Source of the DNA: JAMXLO01 sp963794185
Lineage (GTDB): Bacteria; Pseudomonadota; Alphaproteobacteria; Acetobacterales; Acetobacteraceae
Length of the DNA: 64,000 nucleotides
Assembly (NCBI GenBank): GCA_963794185.1
Contig: CAWCDM010000072.1
Coordinates: 71,140-135,139 of the forward strand
Direction of reading: 5' to 3'
A model generated the notes under the pieces. It had not been told where the DNA came from. It saw only the letters and a list, made by a program, of their open reading frames with translations, and made no database searches. A program made the position numbers and the translations under genes. Every line of letters starts with the position of its first letter. Within the stretch, counting starts at the first letter, position 1. Below, one piece after another: positions 27,530 through 37,020 of the stretch.

Positions 27530-28265
27530 ATGGCGAGGAACCTCCTGCTGCGCGGCATGCTGGCAGGAGTCCTTGCCGGGATACTCGCCGTCGGCTTCGC
27601 CACGCTGTTCGGCGAGCCGCAGATCGAGCTGGCGATCGGTTTTAAATCCCTGATGGAACATGCGGCCGGCCATGCGCCGGAGCCGGAACTAGTCAGCCGC
27701 GCGGTGCAGCGCAGCGCCGGCCTGCTCACCGCCGGCGTAGCCTGTGGCGCGGCACTGGGCGGCATCGTCGCTCTGTTATTCGCCCTCGCCTACCAGCGCA
27801 TCGGACAGTTCAGCCCAAGGTCACTCGCGGCGCTGTTGGCCGGCGCCGGGTTTGTCGCGGTGGTGCTGGTGCCGCAATTGAAATATCCGGCCAATCCGCC
27901 GTCCATCGGCGAGCCGGAAACGATAGGCATGCGTACCGCGCTGCATTTCGAGATGATGCTGATCGCCGTGGCCGCGATGGTCCTCGCTGTGCTGCTCGGA
28001 CGCCGATTGCTGGCACGGTTCGGCGGATGGAATGCCTCGCTGGTCGCGGCGCTGGCATTCATCTGCATCGTTGCTTCGGTCCAGCTGGTCACTGCCCGAC
28101 GTCAACGAAGTGCCGGACGGCTTTCCGGCCGTAGTGCTGTGGCGCTTCAGGATTGCCTCTTTCGGCACGCAATTGGTACTGTGGGCGGCGTTCGGGGTGA
28201 TCTTCGGTGTGCTGGCCGAGCGCGCATTTTTCCGGTCGCACCCGTCCGGTCGTTTGAGCGAATAG
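27530..28265 (+). pseudogene. cbtA: CbtA family cobalt transporter, one-base insertion near 28084
   Basis: Five-span membrane protein, partner of CbtB. The first frame gives MARNLLLRGMLAGVLAGILAVGFATLFGEP, FKSLMEHAAGHAPEPELVSRAVQRSAGLLTA, LAYQRIGQFSPR, and VLVPQLKYPANPPSIGEPETI with the conserved YPANPP. At about 28083-28086 the frame shifts by one. The remainder WSLPDVNEVPDGFPAVVLWRFRIASFGTQL...FGVLAERAFF is read in the next frame and ends at 28265, while the unshifted frame wanders into repeat copy C. The family signature spans the break, so the gene was recently intact or is mis-sequenced. Confidence 0.85.
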
Positions 28266-28285
28266 CGAAACGCGAGCCGCGAGTA

Positions 28286-28432
28286 CACCTCTCCCGCTTG
28301 CGGGAGAGAGCCTGCCCCGAGCGAAGGCCGGCGCCGCCGCGCAGCGGCGGGAGAGGGTGCAACCAAATGCCCGGTGCACCCTCTCCCGCGTCGCCAAAGC
28401 GACGCGACCTCTCCCGCAAGCGGGAGAGGTGT
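28286..28432. repeat. Intergenic nested inverted repeat (copy C)
   Basis: Outer arms TACACCTCTCCCGCTTGCGGGAGAG and its inverted copy at the right end. Inner arms GGGAGAGGGTG and CACCCTCTCCCGC. It shares the GAGCGAAGGCCGG internal block with copy D. It lies between the 3' ends of cbtA and the convergent sulfhydrylase gene. Confidence 0.85.
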
Positions 28433-28470
28433 ACGCTGCTACGGTCGCTTGAGCTGCTCCAGCCAGCCCT

Positions 28471-30284
28471 TCAGACCGCCGCCGCCTCCAACGCCTGGTC
28501 TAGATCGGCAATCAAATCCTCCGCCGTCTCCAGTCCGATCGACAACCGTATCACGTCCGGCCCGGCACCTGCGGCAAGCCGCTGCTCGTCGCTCAGCTGC
28601 CGATGCGTGGTCGAGGCCGGATGCAGGATCAGGCTGCGCGTGTCGCCGATATTGGCGAGATGGGAGAACAGCCGCACGCCTTCCACCAGCCTGATGCCAG
28701 CTTCATAGCCACCGCGCACGCCGAAGGTGAACACCGCACCGCCGCCGCGCGGCATGTACTTGCGGGCGAGCGCCTTGTACGGGCTCGAACTCCAACCCGG
28801 CATACGAAACCCATGCCACGCGCGGATGAGCCTCGAGATACTCCGCCACCTTCTGCGCGTTCGCGACGTGCCGCTCCATGCGCACGTGCAGCGTCTCGAT
28901 ACCGGTGATCGTCAGGAACGCATTCATTGGCGCCATCGTGGGGCCGTAGTCGCGCAATGCGACGGCGCGCGCCTTGGTGGTGAAGGCGAAGTCGCCGAAA
29001 TTCTCGTAGAAGCGCAGGCCGTGATACGCCGGCTCGGGCTCCGTCAGCGCCGGGAATTTTCCCCCGTTCGACCAGTCGAATCTACCCAACTCCACAACGA
29101 CGCCGCCCAGCGAATTGCCGTGCCCGTCGAGGAATTTCGTGGTCGAGTGCACGATGAGATCGGCGCCCCACTCGAACGGCCGGCACAGGTACGGCGTCGC
29201 CAGCGTATTGTCGACGATCAGCGGAATGCCGGCGTCGTGCGCAATCCTTGCCACCGCTTCAAGATCGACGACGATGCCGCCCGGATTGGCCAGGCTCTCC
29301 AGGAAAATCGCCTTGCAGCGCGGCGTCAGCGCGCGGCGAAAATTCTCCGGATCGACCGGATCGACGAAATGGCAGGTCCAGCCGAGCTTCTTGAACGACA
29401 GGCCGAACTGCGTCAGCGAACCGCCATACAGGTTGCGCGACGCAAGGAATTCGTCGCCCGGCTCCATCATGGTGGCAAAGATCAGAAACTGCGCGGCGTG
29501 GCCCGACGCGGCTGCGACCGCAGCCCGGCCGCCTTCCAGGCTGGCAACGCGCTCCTCCAGAACCGCGACGGTCGGATTGGTCAGGCGCGCATAGATGTAG
29601 CCGAAGTTGTGCAGGTTGAAGAGCGACGCCGCGTGGTCGACATCGTCGAACACATAGGCCGTGGTCTGGAAGATCGGTGTGATGCGCGCGCCCGTGGTGG
29701 GATCGGGCGACGCGCCGGCATGGATCGCGCGCGTCTCGAAGCCGTAGCTGACATTCGCCGACGGCAGCGTGCGAGGCTTCGCCCTGCGTTCGATCGGCGG
29801 CTCTGGCGCGCGGTTGCGGATGATGCCCGAATTCACGCCGCTCCATGACAGTTCGCCGCCCAGCCGGCCGAACTCGATCTTTGGACACCGGTTCATCACC
29901 ACTTCGATACCCGCAGCCTCGGCGCGCGCCGCCGCTTCGTCGTTGCGGATGCCAAGCTGCATCCACACCACCTTGGCGCCGATGGCGATGGCATCCTCGA
30001 CGATCGGCGGCGCCGCCTCGGACGAGGCGGAAGATATCGACCATGTCGATCGGTTCGGGGATGTCGCGCAGCGAGGCATACACATGCTCGCCCTGCAGCT
30101 CCTGTCCCGCTGCAGACGGATTGACCGGGATTACGCGGTAGCCTTTGCCCTGCAGATACTTCATCACGAAGTAGCTTGGCCGGTTCCAGTTGGTGGAAGC
30201 ACCAACCATGGCGATCGTGCGTACCGTGGCCAGGATGCGGCGGATCTTCGCATCGGTGTAGGCAATCGGTTCGACCGCGGCCAT
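28471..30284 (-). pseudogene. CoA-binding domain fused to O-acetylhomoserine aminocarboxypropyltransferase; two one-base insertions
   Basis: The ATG at 30284 opens a CoA_binding_2 domain: RTIAMVGASTNWNRPSYFVMKYLQGKGYRVIPVNP, EPIDMVDIFR. After one extra base near 30028 it continues EAAPPIVEDAIAIGAKVVWMQLGIRNDEAAARAEAAGIEVVMNRC. The same frame runs without stop or usable start codon (about 29810-29755) into SYGFETRAIHAGASPDPTTGARITPIFQTTAYVF, a PLP enzyme of the Cys/Met metabolism family that makes homocysteine from O-acetylhomoserine and sulfide. The PLP lysine is in VHSTTKFLDGHGN. A second extra base near 28789 (GLE-SSPYKALARKYMPRG) leads to the true C-terminus ending at 28471. The fusion appears real because the linker lacks start and stop codons. 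The two indels may be errors. Confidence 0.8.
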
Positions 30285-30404
30285 CGTGCATCCTCCTCGC
30301 TGCGCCTCGTACCAGCTAAGGCCGAGCGGGCGGGAATGACAATCGGCGATCGATTTTCTCCCGCGTCACGGATGCACACCGCGCGGTACCGGCCCTGCGC
30401 CCCC

Positions 30405-30626
30405 TCAGCAGCAGCCGCGGAACCTGCCCTTGCCGATGGCGTAGCGGGCGGCCTGGCGTTCACGGAAGAACGCCTCGTAGTTCATCACCGGCAGGTCCGG
30501 ATGCACACTCTGCCGGTGCGCGACATAGGTCTGGTAGTCGGGCACGCCGACCATCAGCCGTGCGGTCTGGACCACCCTTTCGCAGACCAGCCGCACACGC
30601 ACACGTCCCGACACCGGCTCAGTCAT
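30405..30626 (-). CDS. YbdD/YjiX family small protein
   Basis: A 73-residue protein ending FFRERQAARYAIGKGRFRGCC, the family's C-terminal signature, with VGVPDYQTYVAHRQSVHPDLPVMNYEAF before it. In enterobacteria YbdD/YjiX is encoded directly after CstA/YjiY and is needed for pyruvate or peptide uptake by that carrier. Here its ATG overlaps the cstA stop by eight bases (ATGACTGA), confirming translational coupling. Basic, soluble, and probably associated with the carrier at the inner membrane. Confidence 0.93.
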   Translation of the reverse strand: MTEPVSGRVRVRLVCERVVQTARLMVGVPDYQTYVAHRQSVHPDLPVMNYEAFFRERQAARYAIGKGRFRGCC

Positions 30627-32687
30627 CGCCGGCTCCCGCGAGCGCGCCGCCGACGCCGATCTCGTGCGTCGTGCTGGTCGGCGTGCCCAGCGCCCTGCGG
30701 CAGTGGATCACGCCGTAGACCACCATTGTGATCACCACGGCCGCGAACACCCCCGCGAGCGTCGCATCGACGTAATCGTTGAACACGACCCGGCCCATCT
30801 CGGCCAGTGTCTTGGCCGGGGCGAGAACCTTGCCATCGGCTATGGCGTCGCCGAATTTGCGCGCATGGGCGAGGAAGCCCACCTGCGCATCCGGGCTGAA
30901 CACCTTCTCCAGCCCTGCCGTCACGGTACAGGCCACCAGCCACGTGGTCGGGACGATGGTGACCCAGGCGTAGCGCTGGTGCTTCATCTTGAACAGCACC
31001 ACGGTGCACAATCGTCAGTGCGATCGCCGCCAGCATCTGGTTGGCGGTGCCGAACAGCGGCCACAGGGTCCAAATGCCGCCCAGCGGATCGATCACGCCC
31101 TGATAGAGGAAGTAGCCCCAGAACAGGCACGCCACCGCGGAGCCGATGATGTTGTTGGCCCACGATTCGGTTGACCTGAACGCGGGCACAACGTTGCCGA
31201 CCAGGTCCTGGATCATGAAGCGGCAGACCCGCGTGCCGGCGTCCACCGTGGTGAGGATGAACAGCGCCTCGAACAGGATGGCGAAATGGTACCAGATGCC
31301 GGCCAGCGCCTTGCCGCCGAGCAGGCCCGACAGGATGCTGGCCATCCCGACGGCCAATGTCGGCGCACCGCCGGTGCGCGACATGATGGTGGCCTCGCCC
31401 ACGTCGCGCGCCATCTGGGTCAGCATGTCGGGTGTGACCGTGAAGCCCCAGGAGGTGATCACCTGCGCCGCCTGTACCGGATCCGTGCCGATCAGCCCGG
31501 CGCCACTGTTCATGGCGAAATAGACCCCGGGATGGATCACCGTGGCGGCGATCATCGCCATGATGGCGACGAACGACTCCATCAGCATCGCGCCGTAGCC
31601 GATCAGACGGATCTGCTGTTCGTTCTCGATCATCTTCGGCGTGGTGCCGGAGGCGATCAGCGAGTGCCAGCCGGAGACCGCTCCGCAGGCGATGGTGATG
31701 AACAGGAACGGGAACAGGCTGCCGGCCCAGACCGGGCCGCTGCCGTCGATGAAGCGCGTCACCGCCGCCATCTGCAGATCGGGGCGGACGACGATGATGG
31801 CGACCGCCAGCAGCAGCACGGTGCCGACCTTCATGAAGGTGGACAGGTAGTCGCGCGGCGCCAGCAGCAGCCACACCGGCAGCACCGAGGCCACGAAGCC
31901 GTATCCGATGATGATCAGCGCCAGCGTGCCGCCCGGCAGGTTGAACCACGCGGCGAGATCAGGAGTCTCGGACACGGCCTTGCCCAGGACCAGCGCTGCC
32001 AGCAGCAGCACCGCGCCGAGCAGCGACATCTCGCCGATGCGGCCGGGCCGGATGAACCGACTGTAGACACCCATGAGCAGGGCGATCGGAATGGTGCAGA
32101 ACACGGTGAACGCGCCCCACGGGCTGCCCTTCAGCGCATTCACCACGACCAACGCCAGGACAGCGAGCACGATGATGCAGATCAGCAGCACGCCGATGCC
32201 GGCGATCGCGCCGGGGACCGCGCCAAGCTCGGAGCGGATCATGTCGCCCAGCGAGCGGCCGTCGCGCCGTGTGGACAGGAACAGCACGACCATGTCCTGC
32301 ACCGCGCCGGCGAACACGACGCCGGCGAGGATCCACAACGTGCCGGGCAGGTAGCCCATCTGCGCGGCCAGCACCGGTCCGACCAGCGGGCCAGCGCCGG
32401 CGATGGCGGCGAAATGGTGGCCGAACAGCACGTAGCGGTTGGTCGGCACATAATCCAGGCCGTCGTTGTGCCGATAGGCGGGCGTCGGCCGGCCCATGTC
32501 CACGCCGAGCACCTTGTTGGCGATGAACAAGCGCGTAGAAGCGGTAGGCGATGAAGTAGATGCACACCGAGGCGACGACGAGCCAGGCGGCATTGACCGG
32601 CTCCCCGCGCGTCAGTGCCACGACGGCCAGGGAGATCGCGCCAAGCACGGCCACTCCCGCCCACAACAGCTTTGCCTGTAGTGTCAT
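30619..32687 (-). pseudogene. cstA: Carbon starvation protein A (CstA) family transporter, two one-base insertions
   Basis: Large inner-membrane carrier (about 690 residues restored, about 17 spans) for peptides or pyruvate during carbon limitation. Segment 1 from ATG 32687: MTLQAKLLWAGVAVLGAISL...YFIAYRFYAL. One extra base at about 32529 then leads to FIANKVLGVDMGRPTPAYRHNDGLDYVPTNRYVLFGHHFAAIAGAGPLVGPVLAAQMGY, which is strongly CstA. A second extra base at about 31012 (ALT-LCTVVLFKMKHQRYAWV) leads to the C-terminal frame ending at 30619. Both repairs restore conserved sequence, so sequencing error is as likely as decay. Followed by ybdD with an 8-bp overlap. Confidence 0.88.
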
Positions 32688-32853
32688 CGCTTCGCTCCCG
32701 TGCCAATCGGCTTTGCACTGATGGTGCGAGCCAGGCCGGGGTGCATTGGCCGGCCCCGGCTCACCTCATCGAGTTTTCCGATTACACGGCGCCGGCCTCG
32801 GCGCATTGACCTGGATCAAATGCGCCGGGAACTGCGATGGCGAGAAGCGCGGC

Positions 32854-33801
32854 CTACCTTGCCTGCTGGATCGCTGACAGGATCCATCGGCCGCCCGGCG
32901 AACGAATGAACGTCCACAGTTCGGTGGCCGTGACATGCTCGGTGGGGCTGCCGTCGACGATGCGGCCGGACGCGTCGCGCGTCACATCGATCATCGAGAA
33001 GCGCATCGCTACCGTGGCGTATTCGCGATCGCCCTCGCGCCAGGCCTGCGCCAGGTCGCCCTGCAGCAGGCGCACGTCGGTGACCTCGTTGCGCACGCCC
33101 TGACTGGTTTGCTCTGCCAACTGTTCGGCGAAGTAGCTCAGCATCTCGGGCGTTGCCAGGGAACGCAGCGCGTTCAGGTCCTGCCGGCTCCAGGCGGCCT
33201 GAATGTTCTGCAGCAGCCGTTCGTATTCCTGGTAGTCCTGCGGGCCGATCTGGATCGGCGGCGGCCCGGCAGGTCCGCCCGCGCCTCCGAACGGACCCGG
33301 GCCCGGAGGACCCCCACGGGCAAAGATGCCCGGTCCGCCGGCCAAGGCGGGCGTGCGACCGCGGAACCACCGGAGCACGAACCGGACCAGCAGCACGATC
33401 AGGAAGATCTGCAGCAGGAAGCCCAGGAACCCGCCGAACCCCAGCCCGCCGCCGCCCATTAAGCCATGGCCGAACAGCAGGCCGCCGATGCCGGCACCGA
33501 TCAGGCCGCCCATCAGCCCGGACATGAAGCCGGAACCACGCCCAAAGCCCGAGCCGAAGCCCGGCGAGCCGAAGCCGGGCGAGGGCGAGGCAAAGCCAGG
33601 CGAGGGACTGTTCGGCGTCATGCTGCGCTGCATCGGCTGGGCCGAATAGGGCGCGGTGCCGGTGGACGGCGGCGCCGACCAGGTCATGCTGCCGCGGCTG
33701 CCGAACGAGCCGCCGCCGCCGGCACGTGCGTCAGCCAGTCCGGGCGCGAGCGCGAGGCTCAGCGCGGCGACGGCGGCTAGCAGGCGCGGTGTGCGACGCA
33801 T
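32854..33801 (-). CDS. Tim44-like domain-containing membrane protein
   Basis: About 315 residues. Signal sequence MRRTPRLLAAVAALSLALAPGLADARA; Gly/Ser/Pro-rich stretch (about 28-95) with SPGFGSPGFGSGFG repeats; hydrophobic GFLGFLLQIFLIVLLVRFVLRWF span (about 130-155); Pro/Gly linker; then a Tim44-like/NTF2-fold domain (about 195-315) with YQEYERLLQNIQAAWSRQDLNALRSLATPEMLSYFAEQL and GRWILSAIQQAR. This architecture is common in alphaproteobacteria as a membrane-anchored protein of unknown role. The start at 33801 was chosen over the ATG at 33828 because it places the signal peptide at the N-terminus. A weak GAGAGA lies upstream. Confidence 0.88.
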   Translation of the reverse strand: MRRTPRLLAAVAALSLALAPGLADARAGGGGSFGSRGSMTWSAPPSTGTAPYSAQPMQRSMTPNSPSPGFASPSPGFGSPGFGSGFGRGSGFMSGLMGGLIGAGIGGLLFGHGLMGGGGLGFGGFLGFLLQIFLIVLLVRFVLRWFRGRTPALAGGPGIFARGGPPGPGPFGGAGGPAGPPPIQIGPQDYQEYERLLQNIQAAWSRQDLNALRSLATPEMLSYFAEQLAEQTSQGVRNEVTDVRLLQGDLAQAWREGDREYATVAMRFSMIDVTRDASGRIVDGSPTEHVTATELWTFIRSPGGRWILSAIQQAR

Positions 33802-33853
33802 GGTGGCGTTTCTCTCTCTTGTGAGCATGCGACCGATATGGTGATGCGCCCGG

Positions 33854-35185
33854 TCAGCCGCCAGCCATGGTCATGCCTTCGACCCGCACGGTCGGCGAGT
33901 CTGTGCCACGGCGAAAGCGCAGGTCGTTGGCCGGTGTAAGGCGCGCAAACATCTCGAGCAGGTTGCCCGCGATGGTGATCTCCGCGACCGGTTCGGCAAT
34001 CGCGCCGTCGCGGATCATGAAGCCGGCGGCGCCGCGGCTGTAATCGCCGGTGACGCCGTTCACGCCCATGCCGATCAGCTCGGTGACGTAGAGCCCAAGC
34101 TTGATGTCCGCCATGAGTTCGGCCGGCGTGAGGCTGCCAGCGGCGAGATACAGATTGGTCGGCGAGGGCGACGGCGGACCGCCGGTGCCGCGCGAGGCGT
34201 GGCCGGTGGAATGCAATCCAAGCTGACGCGCCGAACGGCTGTCCAACAGCCAGGTCGTCAGCACACCGTCGTCGATCAGCGCCCGGGAGGCGGTCGGCGT
34301 GCCCTCGCCGTCGAATGGACGCGACCGCCCGCCACGTATGCGCCGGGGATCGTCGCGCACGGCAATCCCGGGTGCGAAGATGCGCTGGCCGAGTTTGTCC
34401 TTCAGGAAGGATGTGCCACGGGCCACCGAGGCGCCGTTGATCGCGCCGGCCAGATGACCCAGCAGCCCGCCAGCAACTCGCGGGTCGTAGATCACCGGCA
34501 GCTTCGCGGTGCTTGGCCTGGCCGGGTTGAGCCTGGCAATGGCACGCTCCGCCGCGCTGCGCCCGATCGCCGTGGGATCGTCCAGATCGGCGAGATGAAC
34601 CGTGGAATGGTAGTCGAAGTCGCGCTGCATCCCTGTGCCGGCGCCGGCGATCGCCGAGGCGGATACCGAATGGCTGGTGCGGACCAGGCTGCCGGCAAAG
34701 CCCGCTGAGGTGACCAGGAAGACCTCAGTCCGACCGAAGCCGGCCTCCGCGCCTTCCGAATTGGTGATGCCGGGAACCGCGAGCGCCGCATCTTCGGCGG
34801 CGGCGGCCCGGGCCACCAGTGCCTCGGTCGCCGGCTCGCTAGGGTCTTCCAGGTCCAGCGCCACGGTCTCCGGCGGTGCGGCGGTGTCGGCCAGGCCCGA
34901 GTACGGGTCTTCCGGCACCACACGGGCCATCGCGACGGCGCGTTCCGCCAGTTCCTTGAAGCTGGACGGCGCCACGGTGCTGGAGGATACGATGGCGGCC
35001 TGCTGCCCGAGGAACACCCGCAGACCAAGGTCCTGCCCCTCCGAGCGCTCGACGTGTTCCGTCTTGCCCAGCCTGCGCTGCACCGACAGCGAGGTCCCGG
35101 AAACCAGCACAGCATCCGCCGCATCCGCCCCCGCGGACCGGGCGTGGGCGATGAGATCGGCGAGCAGGTTCAGGGCGGCGGTCAT
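33854..35185 (-). CDS. pmbA: TldE/PmbA family metallopeptidase subunit
   Basis: A 443-residue member of the TldD/TldE peptidase family (modulator of DNA gyrase). TldE/PmbA works with TldD as a zinc protease on unfolded peptides, maturing microcin B17 and degrading the CcdA antitoxin in E. coli. Landmarks are LSVQRRLGKTEHVERSEGQDLGLRVFLGQQAAIVSSS near residue 30, ARLNPARPSTAKLPVIYDPRVAGGLLGHLAGAINGASVARGTSFLKDKLGQRIFAPGI near 230-290, and GVNGVTGDYSRGAAGFMIRDG near 380. No HExxxH is present, as expected for the TldE subunit. Its ATG overlaps the hicB stop by four bases (ATGA). tldD is not in the window. Confidence 0.93.
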   Translation of the reverse strand: MTAALNLLADLIAHARSAGADAADAVLVSGTSLSVQRRLGKTEHVERSEGQDLGLRVFLGQQAAIVSSSTVAPSSFKELAERAVAMARVVPEDPYSGLADTAAPPETVALDLEDPSEPATEALVARAAAAEDAALAVPGITNSEGAEAGFGRTEVFLVTSAGFAGSLVRTSHSVSASAIAGAGTGMQRDFDYHSTVHLADLDDPTAIGRSAAERAIARLNPARPSTAKLPVIYDPRVAGGLLGHLAGAINGASVARGTSFLKDKLGQRIFAPGIAVRDDPRRIRGGRSRPFDGEGTPTASRALIDDGVLTTWLLDSRSARQLGLHSTGHASRGTGGPPSPSPTNLYLAAGSLTPAELMADIKLGLYVTELIGMGVNGVTGDYSRGAAGFMIRDGAIAEPVAEITIAGNLLEMFARLTPANDLRFRRGTDSPTVRVEGMTMAGG

Positions 35186-35391
35186 GCGTCCACATACTCC
35201 GCCAGGCTGGAGGGTGCCGGAACGGGCAGCCCGTCGGCGCGCAGACCGTCAATGTGAAATCTGATCGCTTCCCGAATTTCCTGTTCGACCGTCTGGATTG
35301 TGGGTCCTGTCGCGACGCACCCTGGCAGGTCAGGTACATAGGCCGAATAGTTGCCGTCTGCCCGTTCGATCACCACCGCGTAGCGCATCAT
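35182..35391 (-). CDS. hicB: HicB family antitoxin (copy 1)
   Basis: A 69-residue protein starting MMRYAVVIERADGNYSAYVPDLPGCVATGPTIQTVEQEIREAI, the degenerate RNase-H-like HicB fold (YSAYVPDLPGC is diagnostic). It neutralises the RNase toxin HicA and often represses the operon. It is short, without the C-terminal ribbon-helix-helix present in larger HicB proteins, ending SLAEYVDA. Its start overlaps the hicA stop by four bases (ATGA), and its own stop overlaps the pmbA start by four bases. The three genes are therefore one translationally coupled unit. Confidence 0.92.
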   Translation of the reverse strand: MMRYAVVIERADGNYSAYVPDLPGCVATGPTIQTVEQEIREAIRFHIDGLRADGLPVPAPSSLAEYVDA

Positions 35392-35582
35392 CGGATCCCT
35401 TTGAGACCGGACTGCTTCAATATGCTGTTCAGTGTGCCGGACGCCAAGTCGTCGGAAGGCTTCCCCGCGACCGTGACCCGGCCGACCTTCGTCGGGTGCT
35501 TGAACTGCCGGTGACTGCCGCGCTGGGCGATTTGCCGCCAGCCATCGTCTTCCAGTACCCGGATGATGTCGGAGACCTTCAC
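35388..35582 (-). CDS. hicA: HicA family mRNA interferase toxin (copy 1)
   Basis: A 64-residue dsRBD-fold toxin, MKVSDIIRVLEDDGWRQIAQRGSHRQFKHPTKVGRVTV, ending SILKQSGLKGIR. The catalytic His of the GSHRQFKHP motif is at about residue 24. It cleaves mRNA/tmRNA when free of HicB. First gene of hicA-hicB-pmbA, lying 16 bp after the 3' end side of the M16 peptidase gene on the same strand, so it may be read through from that gene. Confidence 0.92.
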   Translation of the reverse strand: MKVSDIIRVLEDDGWRQIAQRGSHRQFKHPTKVGRVTVAGKPSDDLASGTLNSILKQSGLKGIR

Positions 35583-35598
35583 CGGGCACGATCGGCGG

Positions 35599-36864
35599 TC
35601 AGGCTGCCAGCGTCTCCACGATATCGGCCAGTGCCGGCACCCGTTCGGCCGGCCCCATCACCGCCAGTGTCGGCTTCGCGCGGAACAGACGGGTGGCGGC
35701 GCGGCACACATCGTCGGTGGTCACCGCGTTGAGCTTGCCCACCGTCTCCTGGATCGGCACCACCCTGCCGAACACCTGTAACTGCCGGGCAAGCTGCTCG
35801 CAGCGGCTGCCGGTGCTCTCCAGCGACATCAGCAGGCTGGCCTTCACCTGCGCCCGCGCCCGCGCCAGCTCCTGCTCGGTCACCGCGCTCTGCACCTTGC
35901 GCAGTTCCTCGAGCGTGACCGGGATCAGCTCCTCGGCCTCGCTCTCGCCGGTGCCGGCGTAGATGCCGAACAGCCCGCCATCCAGGAACGGCGAACTGAA
36001 GGAGTAAATCGAGTAGACCAGCCCGCGCTTCTCGCGCACCTCCTGGAACAGCCGCGACGACATGCCGCCGCCGAGCAGCGTGGAGAGCAGCAGGATCGGA
36101 TAGTAGTCGCGCTCGCCATAGCCGACCGAGGGGAACCCCAGCACGATGTGCACCTGGTCGAGGTCTCGCGCCTCGCGGAACTCGCCCCCGCCGTAGCTGG
36201 CCGGCAGCATCGCAGGCAGCGGATCGTTCGCCAGATCGGTGAAATGCGTATTCACCAGATCGAGCACCTGCCCGTGGGTCAGCGCCCCGGCGGCGGCCAC
36301 CACCACATTGGAGGCGGCATAGTGGCGGCGCATGTAGCCGGTCAGCATCGTCCGTGGCATCGAACGGATGCTGTCCTCGGATCCCAGCACCGGCCGGCCG
36401 ATCGGCTGCGCGGGATAGGCGCATTCCTGGAAGCGGTCGAAGATGATGTCGTCGGGCGTGTCGTTCGCCTGGCCGATCTCCTGCAGGATCACGCCCCGCT
36501 CGCGTTCCAGTTCCTCGGGCTCGAAGGTGGAGTGGGTCAGGATGTCGCCGATGATGTCGGCGGCGAGCGCGGTATCCTCCTTCAGCACCTTGACGTAGTA
36601 GGCGGTCTGCTCGCGCGCCGTGTAGGCGTTGATGTGGCCGCCGACGGCCTCGATCTCCTCGGCGATCTGGGCGGCGGTGCGCCGTTCGGTGCCCTTGAAG
36701 GCCATGTGCTCGAGGAAATGCGAGACGCCGTTCTCGGTCTCCTGTTCGTGGCGTGAGCCGGTCGCGACATAGGCGCCGAGCGAGACGGTCTCTACCCGGT
36801 CCATCCGTTCGGTGACGACGGTCAGGCCGGACGGCAGGCGGGTGAGCTGGATGGCTTCATTCAC
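35599..36864 (-). CDS. M16 family zinc metallopeptidase (processing-peptidase-like)
   Basis: A 421-residue insulinase-family protease. Zinc site HFLEHMAFKGTERRTA (inverted HxxEH) near residue 47, with the distal Glu in ELERERGVILQEIGQANDTPDD near 118. The C-terminal inactive-domain signature is LLGGGMSSRLFQEVREKRGLVYSIYSF near 255. Very close in pattern to mitochondrial processing peptidase beta subunit and to alphaproteobacterial homologues. The GTG start at 36864 has AAGGAA ten bases upstream. An open frame reaching 36963 is not family-like. Downstream, hicA follows after 16 bp. Confidence 0.93.
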   Translation of the reverse strand: MNEAIQLTRLPSGLTVVTERMDRVETVSLGAYVATGSRHEQETENGVSHFLEHMAFKGTERRTAAQIAEEIEAVGGHINAYTAREQTAYYVKVLKEDTALAADIIGDILTHSTFEPEELERERGVILQEIGQANDTPDDIIFDRFQECAYPAQPIGRPVLGSEDSIRSMPRTMLTGYMRRHYAASNVVVAAAGALTHGQVLDLVNTHFTDLANDPLPAMLPASYGGGEFREARDLDQVHIVLGFPSVGYGERDYYPILLLSTLLGGGMSSRLFQEVREKRGLVYSIYSFSSPFLDGGLFGIYAGTGESEAEELIPVTLEELRKVQSAVTEQELARARAQVKASLLMSLESTGSRCEQLARQLQVFGRVVPIQETVGKLNAVTTDDVCRAATRLFRAKPTLAVMGPAERVPALADIVETLAA

Positions 36865-36965
36865 GGGGATGGCGTTCCTTGGTTGAGCGCGGAGTGTATC
36901 GGCACCCGATATGGGGCCGCCAGAGGCCCGCCACAGGTCCCGACACGCCGATTCGCCGCACAACG

Positions 36966-36998
36966 AAGAAGCGGCGGGGAATGACCCCGCCGCCGGTT
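36966..36998 (-). terminator. Terminator remnant of the disrupted porin
   Basis: On the minus strand, just after the porin-1 stop, CGGCGGGGTCATTCCCCGCCG forms a strong hairpin followed by CTTCTTCGTTG rather than a clean U-run. The equivalent hairpin after the intact porin at 41282 ends in six T. This matches loss of constraint on the disrupted copy. Confidence 0.65.
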
Positions 36999-37020
36999 TT
37001 CGCCGCGACCCGCGATGGGG

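Noticed and set aside
31286..32554. 422-residue plus-strand frame over cstA
   Set aside because: Gln/His/Asp/Arg-rich shadow; the minus strand has unmistakable CstA motifs in all three frame segments.
36865..36963. N-terminal extension of the M16 peptidase
   Set aside because: The extra 33 residues are not family-like; GTG at 36864 has an RBS and gives the normal M16 start.
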